Source: Stomoxys calcitrans (Eukaryota > Arthropoda > Insecta > Diptera > Muscidae). From it: DNA of 64,000 nt. The stretch is taken from positions 48,821,169 through 48,885,168 of the forward strand of contig NC_081554.1 in assembly GCF_963082655.1 (NCBI RefSeq), read 5' to 3'. Under the pieces are notes generated by a model. The model was not told the DNA's origin. It was given only the letters and a program-made list of their open reading frames with translations, and did no database searches. The translations under genes were made by a program, and so were the position numbers. Below, piece by piece: positions 45,050 through 56,676 of the stretch. Numbering within the stretch: the stretch's first letter is position 1; every line of letters starts with the position of its first letter.

Positions 45050-46770
45050 CCAAGCAATTACAAACGAGTGTGAGTTCCTGGAAGGGCTAGTATTTTTGAC
45101 AATCATCAGGAATAAAAAGAATAAAAAAACACACACCATGAAAGTACCGATAAATAAAAAAGCGCGCAAACTACTCACATTGCGACGATGTTCAAGGGAG
45201 GCAATACAATTGGATACCCTACTGTCCCCAATCAACGCCATCGCTCTCCTCTGTACACGGTTGATTTTGAAACTCCAGCATGTGAGTTGTACTCCATTTT
45301 CGGCCCTATGCAAGTGGCATAGATGTTTAGAAGATCAAAAAGAGTGAAGTAATTCTTACACCGTTTAAGGAAGCCTAAGCACTTGAATGCTTCTTTCAAC
45401 TCTTCAAATACATGTTTAGCCCAACGGTCAACACTTTGTATTTTCAAGCCCAGAACATCAAGAGCTTCTGATTGCTCAACATAGACAAAGATGATCGTAA
45501 TAGGTCAGCGAATCGTTTGTGTGACAACAAACAATACTGAATCTTCTTTGTATTAAAATCTACTTGATTCATTCGGTCCCACTTAAAAATGGCCAGCGAA
45601 TCCTGGGCGAGTGTATCGTCCATAACTCGCCTCTTGTCCTCAATCTCTCAAAGACTCGGCCTATGATCGAATGAGTACGAATGACAGAGATTACTGTCAT
45701 CCGCAAATGAGTAAATCGGATTCGATGTCTGACGCAACAGATCGTTGATGAAAATAATAAAAATAGAAGGAGAAAGGACAGACAGACCTGGGGTACACCT
45801 GCGATCAATTTCTGCTCATTGGATGGGAACCCATCTATTATGACTCGCATAGTGCGATCTATGAGAAAGCTCGAAATATATCGAACGATGCCATTACCGA
45901 CACCAAATGCGACAAGCTTTGATAGTAGGGCACGGTGCCAGATCCTATCAAATGCCTTGGAGATATCCAGAGCCACAACCTTACTCTTACCAAACTGGTG
46001 GATTGAGCGATTCCAAAGTTTCGACAGAAATGCCATGAAGTCGCCTATAGAGCGATTTCTCCGGAACCCATACTACTGTTCGCTAAAAAGGTCATTAGAC
46101 TCTTAATACCTCACAAGATGGTGATTAACCATGCTCTCCATAACCTTGGAGAGAGCGGAGGATATCGCTAATTGGCCGGCAATTTGCAGGGTTGTTCGCC
46201 CCATCCTTCTTGGGTATTGGCTGAACATTCGCAACCTTCCAACAGATTTTCAAGAACCCTTTTAACTCCACAAGTTTGAAAAAAATATCTGGGGCATTGA
46301 TGATTGATTGCTATCCGGCGGGAAAGAGTTCCCTGCAAATATATCAGCCAACAGGTTAGCCTTATCAACCGGGTTAGTGAATGTTTGATAATCCTTAACA
46401 AGAGTTGGGATAGATGAAATGCGACAAGCTTTGATAGTAGTGTAGCTAGCGTCGAAGAATATTTGCGCCAGACAAGTGTTGATATGCCATCCGGGCCGGG
46501 GATTTATTTGCGTCATGATTCTCAAGAACACTGTTAGCTCCACGATTTCGAAAAAATATCTGGGTCATCACACCAGATACCTTTTCGTTTAAGGCTAGTG
46601 GTTGATTGCTATCCGGCGGGGAAGAGTTTCCTTCAAATATATCAGTCAACAGGTTAGCCCTATCAACCGGGTTAGTGAACGTTTGATCATCCTTTACAAG
46701 AGTTGGGATAGATGAAGAACTACCCTTAATCCTTTCCACGAACGAACAATTTAAGATCTTTGGCTAAAAA
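45050..46770 (-). mobile_element. Jockey/CR1-type LINE fragment with internal duplication
   Basis: Minus strand. RT pieces at 45569-46036: SKVVALDISKAFDRIWHRAL, then FLIDRTMRVIIDG, IAGVPQ. C-terminal pieces at 45232-45447 (FKCLGFLKRCKNYF) and 44948-45313 (INRVQRRAMALIGDS, IASLEHRRNVSSL). The N-terminal linker region is present twice in tandem (46262-46450 and 46446-46739, both with SSIPTLVKD and SPPDSNQ-like segments). Stops and frameshifts throughout. Confidence 0.6.
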
Positions 46771-46774
46771 AAGC

Positions 46775-47068
46775 TGCATTTGATGCCCGATTTATCTGAA
46801 ATTTGATGCAATTAACTCTTTAAGGTCCGTGTCTAGTATGGTTTAGACCGGATGAATTTTGCACAGTGACTTTTAGTGTGATCTTCAACATCCAAAGCAA
46901 GTATGCTTCCAATCGATCCATAACCTGATGTAGCTCTAATAGCATATCAGTTGCTATGCATTATCCTTTGTTTCGCCATAAAGAGATACCGGGCAAAGAT
47001 CTTGACAATTGCGATCCATGGTGAAGGTTATATAATATTCGGCCCGGCCGAACTTAGCACGCTTGTTC
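46775..47068 (+). repeat. F1 hairpin end with short array remnant
   Basis: Ends gcgatccatggtgaaggtta, attcggcccggccgaactta, gcacgcttgttc near 47068; a leader with agagataccgggcaaagatc precedes. Only one or two array units remain. Confidence 0.55.
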
Positions 47069-47309
47069 ATTGTGATGTAAACAGTAAATCTCTTCTTCAA
47101 CTATGTATTAAAAATAATTTCAATTCTATTAATGGTGTCCACATTAAAATATTCACATATATATTTTTTAATATGATCAGATAAATATCAATGAACCAAA
47201 ACAAATATCAAATCGTACAATAATAGAGTAGTTAATAGAAATATATGAAATAATTTCTATTAATCAGTGGACTATTAAACCTTTAAACACCAAAAAAACG
47301 TCAGCAAAA
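47069..47309 (+). promoter_or_regulatory. Upstream region of DUF1091 gene D
   Basis: AT-rich upstream DNA; the last 90 bp (gagtagttaatagaaatata to ggactattaaacctttaaac) are similar to the sequence before gene E (gaatagttaataggaataaa ... ggactattaaatcttcaaag), but not to A-C, grouping D with E. Confidence 0.4.
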
Positions 47310-50300
47310 ATGCTAAAAACCTTTCTAAAATCCCTCTTAGTTATGCTTCTTGTGCAAAACGTAATTCCCATCTCACTTTTTGAACATATAAAAAAAAAGT
47401 ATTCAATTTTACTAAAAACTTCTTTTATATTAAAGCACTTTTGCAGTAAACTTACATTGAAGAATGTGATATGTAAGACATTTGATCCCGAAACTGTGAA
47501 TTTTGATTTGTGCCAAGTGGCTCCAAATGCCAAAAATGTTCCAGCCTTATCCCTAGTGATTCATCTTATAAAACGGCCATTAACAAATGCGAGAGTTTGG
47601 ATTGCATTGGGTATGGTAAGGCCAACGTACTTGGTGCCACTCAACGGTAGTTGGGATGCTTGCGCTTTTTTGGCAAATCGAAAGAAAAATCGTGCATTGG
47701 GTCGCCTTTATCGATATATAGAACCTTATACCAACATAAATCACAATTGTCCGTTTGTTGTGAGTACAATTCTATTATTATTGATAAGAATTATTTTAAT
47801 CAATCTCATATTTATTGAAAATCCTCATACAACTCATACAAATGTTCTTGGAAGTTTCGTATATTGAACTTAGAGGATTCCCCTATATCACTGTGGGCTC
47901 CAAGTGTTTGGTTTGATTATGAAGATAGAGGTTTGTCACTTGTCCGAAATCATATTGATTTAAAGATTACGAAAAATAACACCTTTTCTGCGAATGTATA
48001 GAGTTTTCGGGCTAATGATTAGGGGCCTCCTCTTTATAGCCGAGTCTGAACGGCGTGTCGCAGTGCGACACTTCTGTAAGAAGAAGATTTTACTTGGCAT
48101 AGTACCTCACATATATTGCCAGCATGAGGAGGGGATAACCACGGCACAATTTTTATACCCTCCACCATAGGATGGGGGTACACTAATTTCGTCATTCTGT
48201 TTGTAACACCTCGAAATATGCGTCTGAGACCCCATAAAGTATATATATTCTTGATCGTCATGTCATTTTAAGTCGATCTAGCCATGTCCGTCTGTCGAAA
48301 ACACGCTTACTTTCGAAGGTGTTAAGTTAGCCGCTTGAAATTTTGCACAAATATTTTTATTAGTGTAGGTCGGTTGGAATTGTAAATGGGCCAGATAGGT
48401 TCATGTTTTGATATAGCTGCCATATAAACCGATCTTGGGCGTTGACTTCTTGATCCTCTAGAGGCGTTTCTCGTCCGATTTGACTTAAATTTTGCACGTA
48501 GTGTTTTCGCATCACTTCCAACAACTGCGCTATGTATAATTCAAATTGGTTCATAATCTGGTATAGCTTTCATATAAACCGATCTTGGATCTTGACTTCT
48601 TGAGCCAATAGAGCGCGCTATTCTCATCCGATTTGGCTGAAATTTTGCATGAGGTGTTTTGTTATGACTTCTAATAACTGTACTAAGTATGGTGCAAATC
48701 GGTATATAACCTGATATAGCTGCCAAAAAAACGGATCTAGAATCTTAATTTTTTGAGCCTCTAGAGGGCGCAATTATTATTCGATTTGGCAGAAATTTTG
48801 TACAACGGCGTCTCTCATGCCTAGTATAAGTGACTGTGTCAAATTTCAGCGAAATCAGATAATAAATGTGTCTTTTATACGCCCAAGACTTTAAACCAAG
48901 AGATCGGTCTATGTGGCAGCTATATCCAAATCTGGACCGACCATATTGCATAAAAATGTCGAGGAGCCTAAATTAACTTACTGCCCCAAATTTCGGCGAC
49001 ATCGGATAAGAAATGCGCCATTTATGGGTCAAAAACCTTAAATCGAGAGATCGGTCTATATGGCAGCTATATTCAAATCTGGACCGATCTAAGCCAAATT
49101 AAAGAATGATATCAAAGGTCCTCTCACAACTCACTGCCCCAAATTTCGGCGAAATCGGACAATAAATGCACCTTTAATGGCCCCAAAACCTTAAATCGAG
49201 AGATTGGTCTATATGGCAGCTATATTCAAATCTGGACCGATCTAAGCCAAATTAAAGAATGATATCAAAGGTCCCATCACAACTCATTGCCCCAAATTTC
49301 GGCAAATCGGACAATAAGTGCGACTTATATAAGCCCAAAACCCTAAATCGAGAGGTCGGTCTATATGGCAGCTATATCCAAATCTGGACCGATCTGAGCC
49401 AAATTGAAGAAGGATGTGCCTAACACAACTCACTGTCCCAAATTTTGGCAAAATCGGACAATAAGTGCGCCTTTTAGAGGTGCAAGACCTTCAATCGAGA
49501 GATCGGTCTATATGGCAGTTATATCCAAATCTTGACCGATCTGAAGAAAGTTGTTGAGTGGCCTAACACAACTCACTGTTCCAAATTTTAGCAAAATCGG
49601 ATAATAAATGTGGCTTTTATGGGTCTAAGACCCAAAATCGACGGATCGGTTTATATGGGGAATATATCAAGATATAGTCCGATATAGCCCATCTTCGAAC
49701 TTAACCTGCTTATGGAAAAAAGAATCTGTGCATAGTTTCAGCTCAGTATCTCTATTTTTAAAAACTGTAGCGTGATTTCAACAGACAGACGGACGGACGA
49801 ACATGGCTAGATCATCTTAGATATTTACGCTGATCAAGAATATATATACCTTCTAGGGTCGAAAATGGATATTTCGATGTGTTGCAAACGGAATGACTAA
49901 ATGAATATCTCGCCTATCCTATGATTGTGGGTATAAAAATAATACTTTCACACAAAAAGTGGGAACTTTGAATTGGTACCATGTCGTGTCGGCTACCCTG
50001 TAGGTTAAGAAAGGTTACAGTGACAGTCTTTAAACAGTTTTACGTATACAATATTAGTAATAACTCAGTGGCGAGAGACCAAAACGTTTGGTGGGAATTG
50101 AACCCGGTATCCCCGCACTGATAATGTCAACAAACTACTACTACTACTACTACAGGAAAGAATCGATGATTTTGTAGGACCCTAGAACAATATTTCAAGA
50201 CTTTATATCTTCAATGGTGGAAAATGTAAAGATTTCTTTCTATAGACATACATATCTGACGAAACGACACTTGGCTCCTTGCTAATGGCATATTGATAAC

Positions 50301-50491
50301 TACTATCTTAATTTGTATTTAATTTCTTTGTATTTTAATTACAGCATGACATGTATATAAAAAATCTTACTATTGAAGGTGGACCATCAATTTTTATATT
50401 CATGAATGGTGACTATTCGACTAAACTTACCACTGTCGTGGATGGGAGAAATTTCTTTTCCATAGAAGTAATATCCACCTATAATCGTTAA
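47310..50491 (+). CDS. DUF1091-family secreted protein, gene D (3 exons)
   Basis: Exons 47310-47360, 47436-47759 and 50345-50491 encode 173 residues. Signal peptide MLKTFLKSLLVMLLVQN; exon 2 HFCSKLTL...VICKTFDPE, FDLCQVAP, GSWDACAFL and INHNCPFV; exon 3 HDMYIKNLTIEGGPS and FMNGDYST. The otherwise invariant CPY(D/N) at the exon 2/3 border reads CPFV. The first intron happens to be open in frame, so 47310-47867 looks like a single long reading frame; splicing is supported by the matching exon positions of A-C and by gene family structure. The second intron (2.6 kb) is the shortest. Probably functional. Confidence 0.82.
48016..48146 (-). mobile_element. SINE body fragment
   Basis: Complement of the SINE body (ggggcctcctctttatagcc, cggcgtgtcgcagtgcgaca, tgccagcatgaggaggggat). 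The tRNA head is missing, cut off by the adjoining F1 end. Confidence 0.6.
48148..49937. repeat. Two F1 copies head to head in intron 2 of gene D
   Basis: 48150-48820 is F1 in plus orientation (ataccctccaccataggatg start, units with ttgagcctctagagggcg). 48821-49937 is F1 in minus orientation with 'tatggcagctatattcaaatctggaccgatc' units and the end gacggacggacgaacatggc, gtgggtataaaaataat. No hairpin ends lie between them, so the junction is a deletion or recombination product. Confidence 0.5.
49938..50344. other. Unassigned intronic sequence upstream of gene D exon 3
   Basis: Includes a short tact-rich microsatellite (ctactactactactac near 50138) and the polypyrimidine-rich acceptor region ending ttaattacag at 50344. 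No gene or repeat recognised. Confidence 0.35.
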
Positions 50492-50654
50492 GTCATACCA
50501 TGGAAAAGATTTATAAATGACCTCGAAAATATTGTTTGTACTGTTGGGATATGTTAATATTATATTCTATGTAAATACCATGCTACGATGCTAGTTGTTA
50601 TTAATATCTATAAATAAATATGACCACTAAAGTGTTTAAAACCAGATGTTACAC

Positions 50655-50790
50655 TGAAAAAAATTTGTCCTAATTTTGTTGTTGTTGTTGTAGCAGTGTG
50701 TTGTACACTGAGGCGGCAGCCCTTGCCGATGAAGAATTCCATCCGGTCAATCTGGTACGTACAACCTGCTACCATGGGATTGGTCCTAAT
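50655..50790 (-). mobile_element. Short element: LINE 5' end fused to LINE 3' tail
   Basis: On the minus strand it reads caatcccatggtagcaggtt, gtacgtaccagattgacc, cttcatcggcaagggctgcc, gcctcagtgtacaac, then cactgctacaacaacaac. The first part matches the start of the LINE at 61505-61580, and the last part matches the tail of the related LINE copy at about 60420. It has no coding capacity. Known analogues are short LINE derivatives keeping only the ends (SIDER/NARTc in trypanosomatids). Confidence 0.6.
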
Positions 50791-50971
50791 TCTAAAGATT
50801 CGTACCAATAACACTCGGCTCCGCCACATGATGCTCGTATTAATCAAGAATGCTATAAAAAATCATGTTTCGCCCTTCATTTTGTCCACACGGTGGCTGT
50901 CCAATTCGCTCTGATGCCAGTCCTATTGACTTTTCTATTTGAGTCATTTTAGAGGTCAAGGTAAACTTAAA

Positions 50972-51944
50972 CAAGTAAGAGCGTGCTAAGTTCGGCGGGG
51001 CCGAATCTTATATACCCTCTACCATGGATCGCATTTGTCGAGTTCTTTGGGCAGTATCTCTTTTTAGGCAAACAAATAATAGTGAATAAGGACTGTTATG
51101 CTATTGGAGCTATATCGAGTTATAGTCCGATTCGGACCAGAAATGAATTGAATGCAGAATATTGTGTAATATTTCAGTCCATTCAGATAAGAATTGCGGC
51201 TTGTAGGGGCTCAAGAAGCAAAATCGAGAGATCGGTTTATATGGGGGCTGTATCAAGCTATGGAATGATTCAGACCATATTGCACACGTATATTGAAGGC
51301 GATGCGAGAAGCCTTTGTACAAAGTTTCAGCCAAATCGGATAATAATTACGCCCTCTTGAGGGTCAAGAAGTCAAGATCCCAGACCGGTTTATATGGCAG
51401 CTATAACTGGTTATGGACCGATTTGAACCATATTTGGCACAGTCATAACAAAACACCGCGTGCAAAATGTTAGCTAAATCGGATGATAATTGCGCCCTCT
51501 AGCGGCTCAAGAAGTCAAGATCCCAGATCGGTTTATATTGCACATATACGATTTGAACCATATTTCGCAAAAATGTTGGAAGTGATACCAAAACACTACA
51601 TGCAAAATTTCAAATTGGAGGAGAATTGCGCCCTCTAGAGGCTCAAGAAGTCAAGACCCAAGATCGGTTTATGTGCCAGCTATATCAGGTTATGAACCGA
51701 TTTTGACCAAACTCAGCACAATTATCGGAAGTCATAATAAAACACCTCATACAAAATTGTAGCCAAATCGGATAAGAATTGCGCTAACTAAAAGCTCAAG
51801 AAGTCAAGACCCAAGATCGGTTTATATGGCAGCTATATCAGGCTATGAACCGATTTTGACCATACTTAGCACAGTTGTTGGAAGTGATAACAAAACACAA
51901 CATGCAAAATTTCAGGAGAATTGCGCCCCCTATAGGCTCAAGCT
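50972..51944 (-). repeat. F1 element, truncated at right by SINE fragment
   Basis: Hairpin end aacaagtaagagcgtgctaa, TTCGGCGGGGCCGAA (one mismatch in the palindrome), ATACCCTCTACCATGG, leader, and about six array units. The flank and closing end are missing. Confidence 0.6.
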
Positions 51945-52035
51945 TAAACTTGAGTAGGACTGCACTCATTGATATGTGAAAAGTTTGCCCCTGTCCCTTA
52001 ATGGAATATTCATGGACAAATTTACATTTGCATTA
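51945..52035 (+). mobile_element. SINE 3' fragment
   Basis: Matches only the last 90 bp of the SINE (agcttaaacttgagtaggac, tgcactcattgatatgtga, cttaatggaatattcatgg). Confidence 0.6.
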
Positions 52036-52039
52036 CACA

Positions 52040-52680
52040 CGGCTCATGGAATATAATGAGATGATCAGAAAGACTGGAAGTTCTTCTTCGAACAGGTCGA
52101 TAGAGTTAATGACGCCGCCAAGATGAAAAAAATTCTCTCAAAAACCGTGTCCAAGCGGAATCGTTTGCAGACGACATGAGAGTGGGAGCAGAGACAACCG
52201 AGCACATGTTGAGGCTTTTGATGAAAAGGCATTTTCCACAGGGTACGACTGGTCTAACGAAGACACCGGAATCTCAGAATATTTAGGTTGATAAAAGGCT
52301 TATCATTATAGAAATTATTTTAGTATAAGCCTTTAGAAGGTTCCAACCATTGAAGTCACCCTAACGTTATGGAATATTTCCGGCTTTACTACAGAAGAAC
52401 GAGGACTATCTGGCACCCCAACTGACCGCTATTTACACAGCGTGCTTTGGACTTGTGTACACCTAAATACAGGAAAGAGGCAAGGCTGTAATTTATACTC
52501 AAGCAAGGCAAGTTATGCGACACCAAAGGCCTACAAAATCTATAAGCCTTACATTCTTTCAACCCAAAACCAAGGAAGGTATTGTGGATATCATGATATA
52601 GAGTTGAATATCCAGCGAACTGACTATGTCAAAGGAAAATCGGTGGAGACTGGCCTGCCCGAGTTAAGCATGGAATAAAT
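52040..52680 (+). mobile_element. LOA/I-group LINE fragment, degraded
   Basis: Fragments in shifting frames: WKFFFEQVDRVNDAAKMKKI then LSKTVSK (52060-52150), LLMKRHFPQGT (52215), YRKEARL (52470) and TDYVKGKSVETGLPEL (52620-52670). These are the linker and first RT blocks of the same LINE group as 39221-41580. No catalytic box is present. Confidence 0.5.
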
Positions 52681-52895
52681 GAAATCTTAAATGAATGATG
52701 TGTTAAAACGAAATATAAGGAAAAAAAAATTTAATTTTCTGAAAACTAAAATTTATATAAAAATAATTCTAAGAAAAAAACGAATAGAGATATGTTCATA
52801 ATACATTTTGAATTTTGCACATAAAAGTGTTTGAAAAAAATCAAAAATAAATCCTGATCGAAAATTTTAACAGAAATATCTTAAGAACCCATTTT
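52681..52895. other. AT-rich unassigned segment
   Basis: Long A-runs and no open frame of note between the LINE fragment and the next F1 array. Confidence 0.3.
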
Positions 52896-55206
52896 GGACA
52901 ATTTAAATATAGTTCCCTAATAAACCGATCCTCCGAATTGACTTCTTAAGACCCTGGAAGCCGCAATTTTTGTTCGATTTGGCTGAAATTTGCACGTAGT
53001 GTTCTGCTATGACTTTCAACAACTCCCATATAAACCGATCTCCCGATTTGACTTCTTGAGCTCTTACAAGCCACAATTTTTGACTGATTTGGCTGAAATT
53101 TTGCACATAGTTACGACTTCCAACAATTGTGCCATGTACGGTCAAAATCGGTCTATAAGCTGATATAGCTCCCATATAAACCGATCTCCCGATTTGACTT
53201 CTTGAGCCTTTACAAGCTGCAATTTTTGTCCGATTTGGCTGAAACTTTGAATGCAGTGTTCTGTTATGACTTCAAACAACCGCGTCAAGTACAGTCCGAA
53301 TGGGTCTATAACATGATATATCTGTCATATAAACCGATTTCCCGATTTGTGTTCTGGAGCCCCTACAACACACAATTTTTGTCCGATTTGGGTCAAATTT
53401 TGCACGTAGTGTTCTGTTATGACTTTCAGAAACTGTACCAAGTACGGTGAAAATCGGTGTACATCCTGATAAAGCTCCCATATAAATCAATCTCTTGTTT
53501 ACGTTCTTGAGCCCTTACAAGCCACCATTTTTGTCCGATTTGGCTGAACCTTTGCATGTGGTGTTACGTTTTGACTTCCAAAAACTGTACCAAGTGCGGT
53601 CGAGTTCTTTTCCCGGTATCTCTCTTTAGGCAAACAATGAATTGCTATGCTATTGAGGCTATTTCAAGTTATGATCGGAATCGGACCATAATTGAATTAA
53701 ATGTTGGAGACCATAGTAGAAGTTATTGTATAAAATTTCAGCCAATTCGAATAAGAATAGCGCCCTTCAGGGGCGCAAGAAGTAAAATGGGGAGATCGGT
53801 TTACATGGGTGCTGTTTCAGCCCATAAACCGATTCAGACCATATTTGACACGAATATTGAAGATCATGGGAGAAACCGTTGTAGAAAATTTCATCCAAAT
53901 CGCAAAATAATTAAGCCCTCTAGAGTCTCAAGAAGTCAAGATCCCAAATCGGTTTATATGACAGCTATATCAGGTTATGGACCGATTTGAATGATAACAA
54001 AGTACAGAGCACAGTTGTTGAAAGTCATAATAAAATACGCCATGTCAAATTTCAGTCAAATCGGATAGGATTTGCGCCCTCTAGAGGCTCAAGAAATAAA
54101 ATAGGCAGATCGGTTTATATGGGAGCTGAATCAGGCTAATGAACGATTCGGACCATATGAATACACCAACACAGCATCGTTTTCCACACAATAGACTAAC
54201 TTGTTTTTGATATATAATGTCCTTAGAATTGGTACTATTTCCACTTTCACTGTCATATCAAATTTCAGTCAAATCGGATAGGAATTGCGTCCTCTAGAGG
54301 CTCAAGAAATAACCTATGGAGATCGGTTTATATGGGAGCTGTAAATCGTTATAGACCGATTCGGACCATATTTGACACGTGTGTTGAAGGTTATGGGAAA
54401 AGGTTATTGTTCAAAATTTCAGCCAAATTGGATAACAATAACGCCCTCTAGAGGCTCAAGAATTCAAGATCCCAGATCGGTTTATATAACAGCTATATCA
54501 GGTTATGGTCCGATTTGAACCATACTTAGCACAGTTATTAGAAGTCTTAACGAAACAAGTCATGCAAATTCCATTCCAACCTAATCGGATAAGAATTGAG
54601 CCCTCTAGAGGCTCAAGAAGTTAAGACACCAGATCGGTTTGTATGGCAACTCTATCAGGTTATGAACCGATTTCCACCACACTAAGCACAGTTGGTGAAA
54701 GTCATAACGAAACACAAAATGTCAACCGAATCGAATAAGAATTGCCCCCTCTAGAGGCTCAAGAATTCAAGATCCAAGATCGGTTTGCATGGCAACTATA
54801 TCAGGTTAGGAACCGATTTCCACCACACTTAGCACAGTTGGTGAAAGTCATAACGAAATACGTCGTTCAAAATTTTAGCCGAATCGAATAAGAATTGCGC
54901 CCTCTAGAGGCTCAAGAAGTTAAGATTCAAGATCAGTTTATATGGCAGCTATATCAAAACATGGACCAATATGGCCTATTTACAATCCCCACCAACCAAA
55001 ATTTCAAGCGCCTAGCTTTTCTCTTTCGGAAGTTAGCGGCGTGCTTTCGACCGACAGACGAACGGACATGGCTAGATCGACTTAAAATGTTATATCGATC
55101 AAGAAAATATATATACTTTATGGGGTCTTAGACGATTATTTCGAGGAGTTGCAAACAGAATGACGAAATTATTTAGTATACCCCCATTCTATGGTGGAGG
55201 GTATCA
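52896..55206. repeat. F1 arrays: plus-oriented array joined to a minus-oriented F1 copy
   Basis: 52905-53590 holds units 'cccatataaaccgatctcccgatttgacttcttgagcc' (plus sense). 53591-55206 holds minus-sense units 'tcaagaagtcaagatcccagatcggtttatatggcagc', flank gacgaacggacatggctaga and the end ccattctatggtggagggta. A 108-bp segment of unrelated sequence sits inside one unit at 54147-54255 (see findings). Confidence 0.55.
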
Positions 55207-55980
55207 TTGCAATTAAACTTGCATTGGGGAAAACTCATTGACATTAGTACCAAACCGTTATTGATTATTCCACCCCCCAATGAACCAAAAAAAAACATTA
55301 AAAATAATTTTTTTAATCTAATTTTATTTCGATTATTTATGTTAATAATTACAAAAAGTAATGTTTCACCGTGACTAACCTCAATTCATTGTATTCACCA
55401 ATTGATTCCATATCCATTGATTCCCAGAGGTGGTCTTCATATGTAAACACCAACACAGCATCGTTTTCCAAACAAGAAACTAACATATTTTTGATGTATA
55501 ATATCCATAGAATTTGTACTAATTCCATTTTCACTGCGTTCGATTTTGATCATTTTCACATTTGAACAGATTTTTACGCACTCAAATTGTATTAAAACAG
55601 TTAATTTATTTATTTAACAAATATTTTTTAATGGCATCAATATTTTAAGTCCACAGCTGAAAAACACTTCTAGTGCGATGACAAGAATACAAATGTGACG
55701 CCGTTAATTCTTAAAAGCCTCCTTTGTCTGGAATTGAATTGATACCTAATGGTATTAAAATTCTTTGACGCGAACAATATAATACCTGGCGGTATTGGCA
55801 ATTTACCGTAATTTTTCTATCAGCGTATAAGGCAATTAAAATTGCATACAAAGCAAAAAGTTACTCAACCACTTACTAAAAATAAATGTCAATTGGCATT
55901 AAAATCCACCTCTTTAATAAGTTTATTCATTTAGTATAAATAGATTCATTATAAATAACCCATTAGTTAGTAGAATAGTT
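55207..55980 (-). other. Single-copy-looking region with possible exon of unknown gene
   Basis: No repeat match except to 54147-54255. On the minus strand an open stretch (55349-55534) encodes LVQILWILYIKNMLVSCLEN and FTYEDHLWESMDMESIGEY, preceded by an acceptor-like cgaacgcag and containing an internal donor-like gag/gttagt at about 55376. I do not recognise the protein. Codon bias and composition are not decisive; it could be an exon, a pseudo-exon or chance. Confidence 0.25.
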
Positions 55981-56064
55981 AATAGGAATAAAGTTAAATA
56001 ACCACTGAACGGTGGACTATTAAATCTTCAAAGCATAAAGAATCGTAACATTTTCCAAAAAAAA
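55981..56064 (+). promoter_or_regulatory. Upstream region of DUF1091 gene E
   Basis: Similar to the 90 bp before gene D, ending with aaaaaaaaactgttgctg where the paralogues have gcaaaaatgct. Confidence 0.35.
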
Positions 56065-56524
56065 CTGTTGCTGAAAGCTGTAAAGTGCATCTTAGTTATT
56101 CTTCTTTTCCAAGAGGTAATGCCTTATTACTAGCCTTTGAAATAATATCGAAATATAAAATATATCGATTTATATTCAATTTTCTTAATTTTTTTTTAAG
56201 TCTTTTTGCCGCAAACTAACAATGAAGAAAGTCATATGCAAAACATTTGATCCGGATTTTGTGAAATTCGATTTGTGCCAAATCGCTCCAATTGGGAAAA
56301 ATGTTCCAGCTCTATCAATAATTATTCGACTTCTCAAACCGCCGATAGCAAATATGAGACTTAGAATTGCACTGGGAATGGCCGGTAGTACCCCCTTGAT
56401 GCCCTATAATGGTAGTTGGGATGCTTGTGCTTTTTTGGCAAATCGTAAGTCGAATCGTGCATTGGCCCGGCTGCATCGATACATAGAGCCTTTTACCAAT
56501 ATGAATCATCCTTGTCCGTACGAT
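56065..56524 (+). CDS. DUF1091-family gene E, partial: ATG lost, exon 3 not found
   Basis: Exon 1-equivalent 56065-56115 encodes 17 residues (LLLKAVKCILVILLFQE) aligned with the signal peptides of A-D, but the first codon is CTG and no in-frame ATG is found upstream before a stop at about 55999. Intron 1 ends tttttttaag at 56200. Exon 2 is 56201-56524: SFCRKLTM...VICKTFDPDF, FDLCQIAP, GSWDACAFL and MNHPCPYD, all conserved, ending at donor gat/gtgagt. An internal ATG (56222) could start a protein lacking a signal peptide. I could not find an exon 3-like HD..KN...GDYST sequence up to 64000; it may lie beyond the window or be lost. Either a decaying copy or a gene using an upstream exon. Confidence 0.6.
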
Positions 56525-56676
56525 GTGAGTAGTAATTGACTTAAAATTACTTTTAAAGAAAATCCTTTAAAAAATTTTGCATTGGTCTAAGAGACTACTT
56601 CGTGAAATATTACCCTAAGTACAATATTTGTAGCGAATATATAAAATGGTATGACTTCCAACAACTGTTTCAAGTA

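Noticed and set aside
47310..47867. Single-exon 185-residue protein for gene D
   Set aside because: The region 47361-47435 aligns with intron 1 of the paralogues and the end runs past a conserved gtgagt donor; the spliced model matches the family better.
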